Below, one piece after another: positions 22,750 through 32,904 of a DNA stretch of 64,000 nt. The notes under the pieces were generated by a model, which was given only the letters and a program-made list of their open reading frames with translations, made no database searches and was not told where the DNA came from. The DNA comes from Earliella scabrosa (lineage: Eukaryota; Basidiomycota; Agaricomycetes; Polyporales; Polyporaceae): NCBI GenBank assembly GCA_022605405.1, contig JABYQQ010000002.1, positions 2,728,001-2,792,000 of the forward strand, in the 5' to 3' direction. A program made the position numbers and the translations under genes. How positions within the stretch are numbered: position 1 is the stretch's first letter; every line of letters starts with the position of its first letter.

Positions 22750-23346
22750 ATGCCTTCGCTGGGTTCCCAGATGGTTGAGCGCGCGATCTCGTACCGCGAA
22801 ATGATCTCGCGGTTCTACCCTCTTGTCCGCCTTTGCACTGAGCACCTGCTCGACGCCATCGACGCCCAAGTGGCCCGCGGCCCCGGTCCGGGTCCCGTTG
22901 GTGCCGGCACCGCCCTAGACTTCGCCTTGCTTGTCGACCAGCTCGTGGAGTGTTACGTGAGTGCGGCTTCCATTTTTGATCGCCGACGCCGCTTAATGAA
23001 ATCGCAGATCATCCTCACCGCGCTCCTCGAGGGCGACAGCGAGTTCCACTCCAGCGTCAAGGATCAACTCCGCCTCGTGTTCGCGTCGGTCGAGGGCGGC
23101 CCCACGCTCGTCGAGCAGTTCAACAAGACCGTCGATGCCGCGCGCCCTGGTATCCGCTTGAGGTACCTCGAGGCATACCGCGCCATCTTCGCATACGAGC
23201 AGGCCACCGTCGCTTCCATTCAACAGATCGCCGCGCGCCAGCTGTCGCACGTCGCCGGAGAAGCCCGCGCGCGCGTCAAATTGCTGCAGGACGACATCCA
23301 CCAAATTGACCAGGAGACTGCCCGACTTGGAGGCGCAGTCCCTTAG
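22750..23346 (+). CDS. Helical protein, 181 aa, retroelement-neighbour gene 2
   Basis: Exons 22750-22956 and 23008-23346 (GTGAGT...CGCAG intron) give 182 codons. The protein begins MPSLGSQMVERAISYREMIS and is helix-rich throughout (HLLDAIDAQVARG, FALLVDQLVECY, EQATVASIQQIAARQLSH, KLLQDDIHQIDQETARL). It shares the ERAIS.. start region and general layout with the preceding gene, 178 bp upstream. Likely a coiled-coil or four-helix protein that oligomerises. No known family is recognised. Confidence 0.6.
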   Translation: MPSLGSQMVERAISYREMISRFYPLVRLCTEHLLDAIDAQVARGPGPGPVGAGTALDFALLVDQLVECYVSAASIFDRRRRLMKSQIILTALLEGDSEFHSSVKDQLRLVFASVEGGPTLVEQFNKTVDAARPGIRLRYLEAYRAIFAYEQATVASIQQIAARQLSHVAGEARARVKLLQDDIHQIDQETARLGGAVP

Positions 23347-23630
23347 CGCAGGTCCCTGATTGACCGCCTCGACACTGGTTCTGAGGAGTTCTGAGGAGGA
23401 AGGGGCGGTGATGTAGTGTAGAAGTCCGCGACCCTGTACTTCGCCGTTTGTCGAGTTGAAATTGTAGTGCGCGCGCGCCACAGCTCTTGTCCGCCGTGTC
23501 CGAGTTCATAACGCGTGCCTTCTGTCCGGTTCGCCCTTCAACCCCTCTTCTCATTCCACCTTCCGCCCCTCTCCCAACTTGCCCCTCGTCATCTTCGTCT
23601 CAGCCCGTCCTGCACACCCGCCCTGCCACC

Positions 23631-25659
23631 ATGTCTTCGCCTCCGCCTCCTGACTCCTCCACCACCATGGACACCCGCGCCGACGATCCCGCGACCGACG
23701 CCGCCGAAACCGAGCTCCAGTCCAACGACGAAGATCTGCGCGTTGGCACTCCGTACGTGCCCGACGAGTTGCAAGAGCTGCTCCGCCTGTACACGCCCGA
23801 AGAACTCCAGTCTGGTGGCGAGGAGGCCGCGAAAGACTTCGCGCGCCGGTTCGTCCACATCGCCGTAAGTGCCGTGCGCCTTCGCGACTCCCGTCCGCAG
23901 CCACTAACCGCTTTGCAGTACTCGCTCGAGGACCCGTTCCAGTCGGACGACCTCTTCCCGGAGTTTTGGGAGCGCTTCTCCCCGCACGCCTCCCCTCGCT
24001 TGCAGGAGGTCGTCCTCCTCGTCTTCTCGGTTCGCACTCGTGAGGCTTGCAACGCTTCGCTCGAGGTGGAGCTCGCGGACCTGGAGAGCAGCAGCCCGGA
24101 CCACACGACCACGCCGCGCCAGGAGAAGGTGGTCAGGGCTTGCATGATGGTGACTGACTGGGAGCGTAAGTCTTCGCGCGCTCCTCCTCGATTGTCTTCA
24201 TCAGCTAACTTCCCTCTTTCGTCCTCCAGTCAAGCGCATCCGGGAGATCAAGGACTTCCGCCTTCTTAGGTCGGAGTCCATTCCCCTCCCTGTCGGTCTT
24301 GCCATCCTCACCGGTGGCCTCTCTTGCCACTACCCTCGCCACTCGACCGCAGAGCCGCCTAGCACGCCCGTGACTCCCGGAGCGCCCTCGCGTGCGCTGC
24401 TCCCTCCTGCGACGATCTTGACTCCGGTGCGCATCAAGAAGGAGAAGCCCGATCCCGCGCCGGCTAAGGGCAAGCGCCGCGCGGTCTCGCAAGATGTCTC
24501 CGCGGACGAGGCTGATGCGGCTGCCGACTCCGACGTTGTCGAGGTGAGCAAAGTCGTCCGTCCCCCTCCTGCCCACGGCACGTGCGCGCAACGCAAGGAG
24601 AAGATCGCCGCGCGGCCCGAGTCCATCCGCAAGAAGGCTAAGGTCCTCGAGGTCCTGGAGTCCGATGAGGAGGAGCTCGCGACCGCCGCGAAGCCCGATG
24701 ACGCCGCCGACGACTCTCCCGCTTCTACTATGCCCGCCGCTCCCGTCGCCATCCTCCCCAACTCGAAGTACGCGCTCGAATTCTTCGAGCCCTGCGACGA
24801 GTGCAAGATGCGCAACCTGCCCATCTGCGTCCGCACGCATGACGAGTGCGGTCTCTCCTGCGATTTCTGCGGGCACCGCTCACGGAATATGCAGTGCACC
24901 CGCCGTGGTTTGAACTTGTACGGCGAGTTGAAGACCAAGAGTAGGTCGTCCTCCGCCGCGCTTCGTCGCTTCTACGCTGACTCGTGCCTTATCGCAGAGA
25001 AGGGCGGTCGGCTTCTCGCGCAGTACAACGGCGTGGGCTTCGTCTTCCGCTCCTTCAAGACCCAGCTGCCCGAGTACCGCGTGCAGGCTGTCCAGGCCGT
25101 CCGCGCGTTCGAGAACGACCCACCGAAGATCCGCGTCGCCCGCCCGAGGGAGCTGGCCGCGCGCGCCGGGCCTCCCGCTCCCACCCTCTACCCCGTCATC
25201 GACCGGAACGGTTTCCTCCTCGAGGCTTACGACGGTGCCGCGCCCGACAGGTCCGCGAAGGGTCTGCCGCTCCCAGAGTGTTTCCCTCCAGAGAAGACCC
25301 CCGAGCCGACGCCTGCGCCCGCGAAGAAGAAGAAGGCCAAGGTTTCGTTGGAGGGCGCGTCGGCTTCGACGTCAAAGTCGTCTCGCGAGGTCGTCCCGCC
25401 CGCGGACCTCAGCCCGGCTCTGTCAAAGAAGGTCGCCACGTACCGCAAGCGCGCGAACGCGTTGCTCGGCGAGATCGTCGAGCACATCGAGGAGCTCATC
25501 GCCATTCGCGACCAGGAGGAGGAGTACACCGGCCAGGACTTCGGTGAGGCCGACCTGGACGCCTCGGTTCGGGTTCCGGACCTGCTGACCTTTGTGGAGG
25601 TCGTCGACTCTCGCGAGTCTGACGCGCGGGTGTGGACCGTGCTCCGCAAAAACCAGTAG
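23631..25659 (+). CDS. Cys-cluster protein, four exons, 617 aa, retroelement-neighbour gene 3
   Basis: Exons 23631-23864, 23919-24165, 24230-24940 and 24998-25659 join in phase to 618 codons. The N-terminal quarter is acidic and helical (VPDELQELLRLYTPEELQ). A linker is rich in Lys, Pro and acidic residues (RIKKEKPDPAPAKGKRR). At about residue 345-380 a cysteine cluster (CDECKMRNLPIC, then CGLSCDFCGHRSRNMQC) has the spacing of a zinc-binding module. Next comes a Pro-rich and Lys-rich stretch (AKKKKAKVSLEGASAS) and a C-terminal coiled coil (ANALLGEIVEHIEELIAIR). This layout suits a nuclear DNA- or RNA-binding protein, which is inference. It points toward the Ty3 pol tail, 740 bp away. Confidence 0.6.
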
Positions 25660-26072
25660 GGGCCTCGCGCTCTCGTCGCGGGGCGCGCCTCAGTCGTGCC
25701 GCTATCGCAGCTCCGCTGTTGGCGCGCACATACCGTGATCCTGGAGCTTGTGAATGCTGAGGCCGGTCCTCGCAGTCGCGCTTCGCGGGTCGTGGTCGCA
25801 GGTCGCTCCGCCGTGGTTCCCGGGCTCCCCTTCTCGTCGTCTTCATCCTCACGCTCGCCCGTCTCGCTCTCCCCTCGCATCCTGCTCTCGCCATCGCTCT
25901 CGCCCGTCTCCCGCATCGCATCGCATCGCATCCCAGTCCCGTCCCGTCCCGTCTCGAACTCGTGTCCCGTCGTCAAGTATCGTAAAAATGTATCGTAAAA
26001 GTAGTTGTAAGCTTCATTTTGTGGCTGTTGGTTTGTAGTTTTTGTTTTTGTTGTTTCCTTTCTTGTTTTATC

Positions 26073-26078
26073 AATAAA
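26073..26078 (+). terminator. Possible polyadenylation signal AATAAA
   Basis: AATAAA follows a T-rich stretch about 410 bp after the stop at 25659, in the AT-rich spacer between the convergent gene 23631-25659 and the Ty3 pol. It could serve the plus-strand gene. Confidence 0.3.
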
Positions 26079-26401
26079 CTGTGTGATAGAAAGAGCGTGT
26101 GATTGACTATAAGTAAAAATGTGACTGGTCTTCGAAGTAGTAAGTGAAAGGATGTCCCGCGGGCTGGTTTCGCGGGACGGTTCTGCAGGAAGAGTTCGCG
26201 AAATGGGTATATAGTAGGGAAATGTGTGTTGCAAAACAAAGCCGCGATAGGCGTTCGCGGGCTGTCGAAAGTCAGAGTTCAGAAGTTGAAAAAGAGAAAA
26301 TGATCGCAGGATAACCGTGTCCGAGTCTTGTATCGTACCTCCTCCCCCCGCTAATATTGTCGACGTCCCCGTTGATGTCCCATCTTCGCCCACAAGAGCG
26401 C

Positions 26402-27712
26402 CTAATCTTCTTCGGCCTCCTCGGGCTCTCCTAGCCCCTCGTCCTCAAACGTCTCCTCGCTCTCCTCCATCTCGCGGATTCGTCTCGCGTCGACATCTAA
26501 GTCCTCCATCCTAAAAGGTATGGGGCTCTTCCTTGCGAGATACGGGATTAGTCGAAACGCGGCGATGGGGCAATTGTGTACAGCGCTGTCGAGTTCCGCG
26601 ATGATGTAAGCGCCGCCCCGGTTACGCGAGATGACCACTAGCGGACCCAAGTACCGCACACGCATCTTGCGGTTCAGCGACTTCTCGATCGCGGTATTCC
26701 GCATGAGGACCAGACTACCCGGCTTGAAGTCGAAGGCCTTTGTCGTGTGCACGTGGTGTTCCTCGTACAGCTCCGCGGCACGAACTCGGCTCGCGTAGAC
26801 CTTCGAGCGCAGTCGCGAGATTTGCTCGGGGCGCTTCTGCAGGGCAATTGCGTGCTGAGTGATGAGTTCGGTCGTCGAGATCATTTTGGTAGCCGTCGGC
26901 AAGAGGTAAGTTGCTTCCGCAATGTCGAGGGGCATGATCAGGTGTGTGCCTGTGACTGCATAGTATGGTGAGCAGCTCATTCGGCGTCGAACAGTGATCC
27001 GGTCCGCCCAGAGTACTGAGTAGACTCGCGAGACCCACTGGCTCGGGTCGCCCTCGCAGGCCTTGTAGAGCGCGTCGCGGACGTGGAAGTGCGGGCGCTC
27101 GACGATTCCGTTCGCCTGCGAGTTGTAGCCTGAGATCCGTATGTGGTAGACGTGGTAGGTCTTCGCAATGTACTCGAGCGCAGCAACGAAAGGTGTCCCG
27201 TTGTCCGAGATGATCTCGCAGACGGCACCCCAGCGGCAAAGTAAGTCCTGGTAGATCCAGTCACCGATCGCCTTCGCGGTTTGCGCTGTGCTCGCGTGTC
27301 CTTCGCAGTAGGTCGTCATTGCGCACCGCGCGTGGAAGAAGTACCTGTACCACCCCGGCATCTCCATGCAGTCGACGTGCACTCGCATCATCAGGGGCGC
27401 GGGGATGGGGACTGTTGGGGGAATGCGAACTTTGGTGGTCTGTCGCACTTGGCACTGATGGCACGACCGCACGTACCACGCGATGTCCGCCTTCATCTCG
27501 GGCCACCAGAAGCGGTCCGCGAGGAAAGAGGTTGTCGCGGCAATCCCGCGGTGTCTGACATAGTCGTGCATCTCGACGAGCGCTGGAGGTCGCTTCTCCG
27601 CCTCGAGGACGCGACGATGGTGTCCATCGCGTCCTACTTTCCATAGGCGGTCGTCGCGGAGGAAAAACTGGGAAGCGTACTTCGCGAACTTATCTGCCTC
27701 GCGTGATTCCAT
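26402..27712 (-). pseudogene. Integrase part of the Ty3/gypsy polyprotein
   Basis: This 436-codon open frame carries a complete integrase. The HHCC zinc motif is seen as MHDYVRHRG followed by CHQC. The catalytic DDE triad is carried by HVDCMEM, SDNGTPF and NGIVERPHF. A C-terminal SH3-like or GPY/F-type region contains RYLGPLVVISRNRGGAY. The end is acidic. All catalytic residues are present, but the upstream join to RNase H needs a one-base shift (protein-like sequence WLATGERPAMES precedes the ATG at 27712), so it cannot be made from the normal polyprotein without frameshifting. Confidence 0.8.
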
Positions 27713-29346
27713 CGCAGGTCGTTCCCCAGTCGCGAGCCAGTGTTTGACTTATTCGATCCTGAAGTCGAAGTTGCGCGCAACCGCGGTTCGCGGAAAGTGG
27801 CTGTAGGGTGGTGGCGCGATGACAGGGAGCTTCGCGGGACTGAGAAGTCGATCGCAGCGTCCCCGAGTCGCGGAGGAGGGTTTCTAAGGTACATGAAGCC
27901 GTACATATTGTCGACCCAGTCCTCAAACTCCTCCCCATCGTCCTCGTCAGGCTTGTCGTCTGGCTGCGCGGGTCGTCTGCTGAGTCCGTCCGGGGTATGT
28001 CGCTTTCCCGGAACGTGCACGAGTTCGAAGTGAAACATCTTGATCGCGATGATCCAGCGATTCATCACCGCAGATGGCGCGACGTCAGGGTTCGCGAGCA
28101 TGTCCTTAATCGCGGTCGCGTCCGTCTCAACAACGAGCTTGCGCACGCCTACCAAGTGGAAGCGGAGCGCGCAAAGCGCGCGGAAAAGGCCGTAGAGTTC
28201 GAGCTTCGGCTGCGAGAATCTCGCTTCGCGGTCATTCAGGGTGATGGAACAGAACCTGCTGTAGTAGCGCTTCTGCGGGTCGTCTTGGTTCTCTTGACAT
28301 AAGTGGAATCCGACCGCGATCTTAGATGTATCGACGGACAGAATGACGGGGGCGTCGGACTTGTAGTTGATCGCACGGAGCGCCGGGGACGCGAGGAGCG
28401 CGTCCTTGAGGGTCTGCATCGCAAGCTCCTGTTCCGGGCCCCACTTGAACTGCGCGTCCTTTCGCAGAAGACGATTGAGAGGGTGCGCCTTCGTTGCGTA
28501 GTCCTTGATAAAGATCCTTGCGACTCCGACGGTCCCTAGGAAAGCGCGAACCTCAGACACATTGGCACACGGGCCCCAATTCAGGACAGCCTCGACGCCT
28601 TTCGGTTCCGGGACGCGACCTTCCGGGGTGCAGTGGTGTCCGACCGCGGTGAACTCCGGCGCAGCGCACCAAATCTTCTTTCCGCTGAAGGTGCCTCCTG
28701 CGTGCTTGACTCGCTGAACGATCCGATTGACGTCCTGCAGATGCTCCCACACGTAGCGCCGAACTCCGGGATTCTCGGGAATCGTCTCATAGGTTCCGTC
28801 CTCGCGGCGGTATGCACTCGCGGGACCGATCACCGTAACGTCGTCGATGTAGGGGATAGTGTACGCGGGGATCTCGGGTTGTAGGATGAAGGTTACGTCG
28901 TCATGGAATATGGGAACTGAGTTCGCCCAGCCCATAGGGAGTGTGGTGAGGCGCATTGCGCCGAAGGGTGTTTGGAAGGTGGTAAGGTCTCGCGACTCTT
29001 CTTCGAGCTCGCGTTCGTCATAGCCAATGTAGAGATCAAGCATGGTTCTGCAGGCGCGTCCCGCAAATCTCTCCGCCATATGGTCGGGGATCGGAGGCAC
29101 GCCGCTATGCTGAATCGTGACTTTGTTCAGCGGCTCGAGCGAATGGACGATGCGGATATTTCCGTCCTTCTTGAGCACGCAGAACCATTGCGAACGGTAA
29201 GACGCGTTCGACGGCTCGTAAACTCCTGAGTCGATCTTCTTGCGGATGAGAGCGATGACCTGATTGTAGATGCCGGGAGGGATGGGGAAGTTCTTCTCAA
29301 TCCACGGAACATGCGGGATGACCGCGAGCCTGACCGGCGGGAACAT
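27640..29346 (-). pseudogene. Reverse transcriptase and RNase H of the Ty3/gypsy element
   Basis: Open for 570 codons. The reverse transcriptase shows SQWFCVLKKDGNIRIVHSLE, the FQTPFGAMRLTTLPMGWANS block and the catalytic YIDD (in AYTIPYIDDVTVIG). The connection has WGPCANVSEVRAFLGTVG. RNase H follows with VILSVDTSKIAVGF, the glutamate in KLELYGLFRAL, the aspartate in VETDATAIKD and HVPGKRHTPDGLSRR. All of these active-site residues are kept. The 5' border with the protease-linker frame and the 3' border with integrase are both frame-shifted. Confidence 0.85.
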
Positions 29347-31419
29347 GTCGCGACGAAAGTGCCCGCGCTCTTGAGTCCTCCCAAGCGAAGCCCTCGTTCT
29401 GCTTGCACATCATGTCGTCGAAGATCGCGAGTTCCTCGGGCGTCATCCACTCCGCGTGATCCTCATGCAGCTTCTCGTGACGCTCTGCGGTGTAATGTCT
29501 GGTGGGTTCGAAAGGTTTGGGGTTTGGGTCTAGTGTAGGCATGTTCTCGAGAGGGTCGCCGACGTGGTTTCGGATGATGCGGAAGTGTTGGGGGAGCTCG
29601 GTTGGAGTAGGGTTGACCTTGAGCGCTACCGGCTTGTACTTCTTCTTCGTCTTCAGCAGCACTTCGACCTCCTCCCCTTCGGATGTAGGAGTCGCAGGAC
29701 GGCCGTCTGACTTCGCTTCGCGGGGTCTCAAATACAAACCCGATCGCGAGCGCACCGGACGCTGTCCGAGAGATTTCGTAGGGTAGACAGGTCTGACGCG
29801 CCCACGTGATCGCGTCCCGCGGATCACATCTGTAGGCGCTCGGATATCTGGTGTCGCGCGACCGCGCTCCGGCTCGGAAGTCGTCGCATGAGGGATATCG
29901 GTCGCGCGGGTAGAGTCGAGGGAAACCGAAACTCGAGACTGAGAGTTGAGATATGTATGGATTTCTGGTTTTACGCTGGGGTCGTCGCTCGCTAATAAAT
30001 ACGCTTCTTGGATCGCGGTAGCTGAGGTATCTTCGAGGGCTCTATGCGCTGTGACGTATATCTGCCTCGTTTTCACGTCGTAGTCCAGGACGAGCGCCAC
30101 CTCTCCCTGACCGGAAATCAGATCATCGAAGTCCGAAAACCCGCGCGCGACGTCTGCGATTGTTTCGGGCCTTCGCCTCGCGCATACGTCGGCAGGGTGA
30201 GCTCGCGGCGCGAATTCGGACAACGAACGGTGATCGTCTGACGACCGTCGGGCTTATGGACTACGGTGCCGGAGACTAAGACGTCGAAGGGTCGACCGAG
30301 GAGGACGTCGTAAGAGGCGTTCCGCACGACGTGCATCTGGAGGTAGACAATGACTCCGGGGCCGAGCTCGACTGCGATGTTCCTCGCAAGACCGAGCGTA
30401 GGGTTGACTGTGCCGTTCGCGCTGACCATCCGCAGACTAGAGGACGGGTCGTAAGGGATCTTGAGTTCGAAGCACTTCGCCTCGCTGATCGCGACGATCT
30501 GCGAGCCCGGGTCGAGAACGCATTCCGTCGGGACGTCCGAGTTATTGACATGCGCGAAGATAGACCTCAACTTGTGAGTCTTATCCCCGACGACGATGTC
30601 AGGTCCGACGTCCTCGTCCTTGTCGCGCGAAAACGTTCCGCGGCGTACGCAATACATCCCGCGGGATAGCTCCTCGTCTTCATCATCCGACTTCACCTCT
30701 TCGACCGTCTGGGACGCCTTCTTCTCCCGCGAAAGCTTGAAGGTCTCCGCTTCATCCCCGCTGTGCGTCCACACCGTCGGCTCGTCCTCCTCCAGACAGT
30801 CCTGCACGAACGTCTTGTACGCTCGTCCCTTTCCCTTATCCTCGCCCTTCTTCTTCGTCCTCTTATCTCCCTCGTCTTCTTCATCCTCTCCCGCAGCCTT
30901 CTCGCGCACAGCACGAATCGCGAACCGCCGCGAAGACGTCGCGTTGTTCAGCATCTTCCGGATCCCTGGAGACACGCTTAAGAGCTTGACTGGAGTCATC
31001 GTGACCGACTGCGCTTCGCCAAAGCTCCTCTGAAAGACTCGCTTCTCCGCGTTGGGGTCCACGATCGCGGCGGTGTGACGGTACGCGGGCTCGGTTCGCA
31101 AAGGAGCGTCGGTCGCGCTGTTTGCGCGCCTGTGGTTTCCAAACGCGAAGTTGCGCGCGATGGGTTCAGCTGTGACTGGGGGTCGCATCTTCGAGTACGG
31201 GTGGATTGGGATGTTCTCGTCGTCCTTGTCGCGAGAAGGGCCCTCATCCCGCGCGACCCGCTGCTTAGCCTCTGCCCGGTCTGACAGGTGCGGTGGTGCA
31301 TCGTGCTTCCGCGGCTGCTCGCGATCCTTCTCAGACTCCTCCCGCGTGTGCTTCTTCGGACGTGTCGTGATCTCGACTCCATCGAACCGGACCTTGCGCT
31401 TCTGCTTCTCGAGCTCTAG
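29297..31419 (-). pseudogene. Protease and linker region of the Ty3/gypsy polyprotein
   Basis: Two frames cover this part. In the right-hand one (30118-31419), a Lys/Glu-rich linker leads to a retropepsin-like domain with the active-site triplet in CVLDPGSQIVAI, where the usual DSG/DTG is DPG. It is followed by NPTLGLARNIAVELG and the hydrophobic flap-like YDVLLGRPFDVL. The left-hand frame (29297-30223) holds the spacer before reverse transcriptase, with FRIIRNHVGDPLENM and AEWMTPEELAIFDDMMCKQN. They overlap and need a frame shift near 30190. The DPG could reflect either a family variant or damage. Confidence 0.7.
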
Positions 31420-31925
31420 CTAACTCTTGAGCTCGCCCGCGCGCTGCATCAAGACTGCGAGTTCCTCCTCGATCGTGCTCTCGCTCTCCTTCGCGCCGGC
31501 GTAGTACGGGTCTTCTTCGGGCTCGATGACTAGCATCATATGACCGACTTGGGTAGGGTTCTTCTTGCTGGGATTGAGGTCATGCCAGACTAGGACGCCT
31601 CGCGCATGCAAGTCCCAGGAAGGTTCCGAGGGATGAAGGTGCCTTTCGGAAGGAAGATACGTCCTCCGTCGCCGTGCTCGATGAGACCGTTCGCGAGATC
31701 TTCGCAAGCCGCCGGGCAGGTCTTAGAGTGGCACCCAGCGGTCCCGCAGTAGAAACAGTTTTGATCCTCGCCTGCGAAGCCCAGTCCCGCATTGCTCAGC
31801 CGGACGTTCGCAGGGGGTCCTCGCGGTATGTCGTTCCGCTGCCAGCCTCCTCCTCGCGGCGCGTCGTCGTGCGGGAACCCTCGCGGCGCGTCGCAGAGCA
31901 CGGGTCGACGAAATTGGGGCATGGC
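31420..31925 (-). pseudogene. Truncated gag with zinc knuckle
   Basis: A zinc-knuckle-like CFYCGTAGCHSKTC (about 31750) lies in the frame starting at 31922. The third ligand position of the usual CX2CX4HX4C is cysteine, with a histidine one residue later. A one-base shift near 31590 moves the frame to DLNPSKKNPTQVGHMM, which ends at the TAG at 31420. Past that stop the same frame continues as protease linker, so the stop is probably a point mutation. The amino-terminal capsid part of gag is absent. Confidence 0.7.
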
Positions 31926-32904
31926 CGGTGCTGGTGCACAACAACGTCCTCACCCTCCCCGACGTGACGTCGTTTGCAGCTATTGCCCCCGGGCCATGCA
32001 TGAAACCGCTGTGAGCGGTCTGAACACTACCTGGGGGTGCTGGACGCTGCGCTCTACTTTGTGTGCATTGAACTGGTCTTTGCGAAGTCCCTCGCGCCCC
32101 TGGGGTGACAATGCGCAAGGCATTTTGAGAGTGAAATGAGCCATCGACAAGGCGAAACCGACGGTGGGCCTCCCATACACCACGCTCAACGTCTTGCCCG
32201 CCTTGGCATTCTGTGTGACAGCCGCATACGACGGTTCCTGGAGTTCGCCCGGGCTGCAGTGGTTCCTCCAGCTCGGGCTGAGCTGGTCCAGTCATTTAAG
32301 CGCATATAGTTGTCGTCGCTGGTAGCTAGTACAACGGGAGCGGGAGGGGAGAAGACAAAAGACTAACGGACAGACGTCGTGCCCTGTCCCGCCGTGCCCC
32401 AACGCGCGCCTGACACGAACCTGGTGGCGGGAGAGCGCAAGAGGCGCAGTTCAGTGTGTCGGGAGCGTTGACCGGTGCTCGCGGACGCACGTCAAACCGC
32501 GGATGATGCGCGCGAAGCACCTGCGGCGCCGCGGATACTGGCGGCCTGGCGCAGGTGGACTTTGGCGCTGGCGTATCGTGGCGTTTGGCGGCGGCTGGGC
32601 GCAGACGGACTTTTCACTGGTTGTACGAGCACAGGACATGCGTGCCGCCCGAACTTTGGTGGGTGGGTGCCAGGAAGTCTTGGCGGGCCGCCATACAAAC
32701 AGGGGCCGGCCGAGCCGGCGAGACCGGCCCCCAAGTCCAACCGAGCAGCGTCCGCGAGCGCCGGCAGGTTTTCTCCTCACCACCATTTGGTTACCACCAA
32801 CTACCGCTCGACTCTCTCACTCAGTTTTCCTCGCTCAGTCACTTCTCTCCAGCCCCTGGAAGTTGTCTTGCTACGGCCACGTGCACATGCGCACCCTTCG
32901 AAAA
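31926..32904. other. Stretch between the retroelement and the AP-3 fragment
   Basis: Frames are open on both strands (for example minus 31980-32189 with TVGFALSMAHFTLKM, and a plus ORF from 32475) but none is identifiable. GC-rich with many CGCGG words. No LTR, RNA gene or inverted repeat was found. Confidence 0.25.

Larger units (their letters stand above)
26344..31925 (-). mobile_element. Decayed Ty3/gypsy LTR retrotransposon, gag-pol part
   Basis: Read from right to left the order is zinc knuckle, protease, reverse transcriptase, RNase H, integrase, the Ty3/gypsy order. The polyprotein frame is broken at least four times: near 31590, by an in-frame TAG at 31420, near 30190-29330, and near 27700. 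The 5' part of gag is missing because protein similarity ends abruptly at about 31925. A purine-rich tract (minus strand of 26344-26359) follows the pol stop, as expected just before a 3' LTR. No matching LTR pair was found by eye at either side, so the copy is truncated or its LTRs have diverged. Confidence 0.85.

Noticed and set aside
25660..26343. Candidate 3' LTR of the Ty3 element
   Set aside because: It follows the purine tract as an LTR should, but no second copy was found near 31.9-33 kb or at 21.4-21.9 kb, and no TG...CA ends could be fixed.
25227..26393. 388-codon minus-strand ORF overlapping the cysteine-cluster gene
   Set aside because: Arg/Ser-rich shadow of the plus-strand exon in GC-rich sequence. 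The plus gene has consistent introns and a cysteine motif.
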